Assembly (NCBI GenBank): GCA_003671275.1
Contig: QWPB01000024.1
Location: forward strand, 1 to 64,000
Reading direction: 5' to 3'
DNA: 64,000 bases
From: Planctomycetota bacterium
GTDB lineage: Bacteria; Planctomycetota; Planctomycetia; Planctomycetales; Planctomycetaceae
Shown: positions 63,044 to 64,000 of the stretch, one piece after another
How positions within the stretch are numbered: position 1 is the first letter of the stretch
How the letters are laid out: each line of letters begins with the position of its first letter
Notes under the pieces: generated by a model
Databases searched by the model: none
Seen by the model: only the letters and a program-made list of their open reading frames with translations
Told to the model about the DNA's origin: nothing
Translations under genes and position numbers: made by a program

Positions 63044-63943
63044 ATGGTCGACAATCTCCCCCTGCATTCGCTCACTCACGCTGGCATGACCATCGAAGGC
63101 TGGTCGCGCGCAGCGGTGCAGACTTACTGGCGCATCCCGGAACTCAAGATCGGGTTCGACATGGGGGGCAGCCCCTGGTCGTTCATGGGGACGCAGACCT
63201 TCTTCATTACGCATGCTCATCTGGATCATCTGGCTGCGTTGCCGGCCTTTGTCGCCCGTCGCAAGATGATGAAGATGGAGCCGCCGATCATTTATGTCCC
63301 GGAAGAGATCGTCGAGTTTGTCGACCGGATGCTGAAGTCGTGGCAGCGTCTCGATCGGGGCCGGATGCAGTGCGAATTGATTGGTGTCAAACCGGGGGAC
63401 GAGTTCGAGTTGTCTCGCGAACATCTCGTGACGGCTTTCGATACGAAGCACACTGTCCCGTCACGGGGCTATATCATCTGGGAACGACGGCGGAAGCTGA
63501 AGCCGGAGTTTGTGGGTCTCAGCGGGGATCAGATTCGCGACCTGCGGTACAGCGGGATTGATGTCAGTGGTGAGGTCCGCACCCCGCTTATCTGCTACTG
63601 TGGCGACACCGCCCCCGAGGGCCTCGACGCCGATCCGGCGATCTATCAGTCCAAGGTACTCATCACCGAGATGACCTTCTTTCGGCCCGAACACCGCCGT
63701 GACAAGATCCACAAGTTCGGCCACACACATCTGGACGATCTGGTCGAACGGGCTGACAAGTTTCAAAACGAGCTGGTCATTCTGGGCCACTTCAGCACGC
63801 GGTACAGTGATCGGCAGGCCAAATCAGCGATTGACAAACGGTTGCCTGACACGCTCCGGCCACGTGTCAAACTCTGGTGTACGGAAGGTTTGGACAAGCC
63901 TGAACGGAAGCCATCGCCGCCGGATAAGCCGAAGGGGAAGTAG
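63044..63943 (+). CDS. RNase Z-like metallo-beta-lactamase-fold hydrolase
   Basis: A 299-aa zinc hydrolase. It has the metal-binding THAHLDH motif (HxHxDH) near residue 57, further metal ligands in CYCGDTAPE and a late His in [10 protein letters not shown]. The segment [14 protein letters not shown] and the HFSTRY motif are typical of the tRNase Z (RNase Z) family, which trims tRNA 3' ends; other MBL-fold enzymes usually lack both. The ORF track's start at 63023 lies inside the inverted repeat, so [10 protein letters not shown] at 63044 is preferred. The flexible exosite arm of long RNase Z forms is not evident. The tail is Lys/Pro-rich. Confidence 0.78.
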   Translation: MVDNLPLHSLTHAGMTIEGWSRAAVQTYWRIPELKIGFDMGGSPWSFMGTQTFFITHAHLDHLAALPAFVARRKMMKMEPPIIYVPEEIVEFVDRMLKSWQRLDRGRMQCELIGVKPGDEFELSREHLVTAFDTKHTVPSRGYIIWERRRKLKPEFVGLSGDQIRDLRYSGIDVSGEVRTPLICYCGDTAPEGLDADPAIYQSKVLITEMTFFRPEHRRDKIHKFGHTHLDDLVERADKFQNELVILGHFSTRYSDRQAKSAIDKRLPDTLRPRVKLWCTEGLDKPERKPSPPDKPKGK

Positions 63944-64000
63944 GGCAGGAGGGATCGGGGAAGAGTGAAGCGACTCTTCACGGCAAACCACGGTCGCTGT

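Overview
The window looks like a chromosomal segment of a planctomycete (phylum Planctomycetota; genus not determinable by eye). Three things point there. Two giant secreted proteins have the PVC-type architecture of a sugar-dehydrogenase-like propeller, PVC haem domain or CxxCH repeats, DUF1080, ThuA and LamG-like modules. Several secreted proteins have no clear relatives outside that phylum. Intergenic space carries short palindromic 'word' repeats. GC is high, coding density is moderate and many starts lack a Shine-Dalgarno. I see no tRNA, rRNA, CRISPR array, prophage or recognisable transposase.

Layout. 1-10 kb: a secreted alpha/beta hydrolase, glycerol kinase, a membrane protein, a serine hydrolase/enolase-superfamily pair, then a tight hemQ-rlmN-membrane protein cluster. 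10-20 kb: the first giant PVC-haem/DUF1080/FG-GAP protein. It is followed by a GxxExxY gene set among palindromic repeats, a broken copy of the giant protein's C-terminus, a PPC-domain protein and an OprP-type porin with a Cys-rich secreted partner. 21-34 kb: lysA (+) faces a minus-strand block holding the second giant protein (tandem ThuA, LamG-like, propeller, five CxxCH), murE, a lipoprotein, a zinc-ribbon protein and a cytochrome b-cytochrome c fusion. 34-46 kb: a membrane pseudokinase, panC, an ICMT-like methyltransferase, a sigma-70 factor, an orphan NtrC-type regulator, an SGNH hydrolase, an RraA-like protein, an esterase and an LptF/LptG-type permease. 46-55 kb: a glycine-rich secreted protein, an SDR, a membrane protein interrupted by an in-frame TAA, a FIST protein, an O-methyltransferase with an extra N-terminal domain, scpA and a halogenase-like flavoprotein. 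55-64 kb: an ABC permease-CPBP protease fusion with its ATPase, two tandem paralogous small membrane proteins, an EF-G of mitochondrial/spirochaete type and an RNase Z-like hydrolase.

How they fit. The secreted hydrolases and giant haem proteins suggest a saprophytic sugar and polysaccharide degrader that oxidises substrates in the periplasm and may feed electrons to the cytochrome b-c fusion. LysA and the DNPR-type MurE support meso-diaminopimelate peptidoglycan. The porin, LptF-like permease and lipoprotein indicate a Gram-negative-type envelope. HemQ indicates the coproporphyrin route to haem.

Most unusual points: two nearby genes with in-frame TAA codons followed by clearly protein-like sequence; repeat-derived linkers inside the first giant gene; the GxxExxY locus with its neighbouring gene fragment; the membrane pseudokinase; the cytochrome b-c fusion with no Rieske gene nearby; and the tandem paralogous membrane proteins. 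I could not identify a clearly new defence or biosynthetic system.
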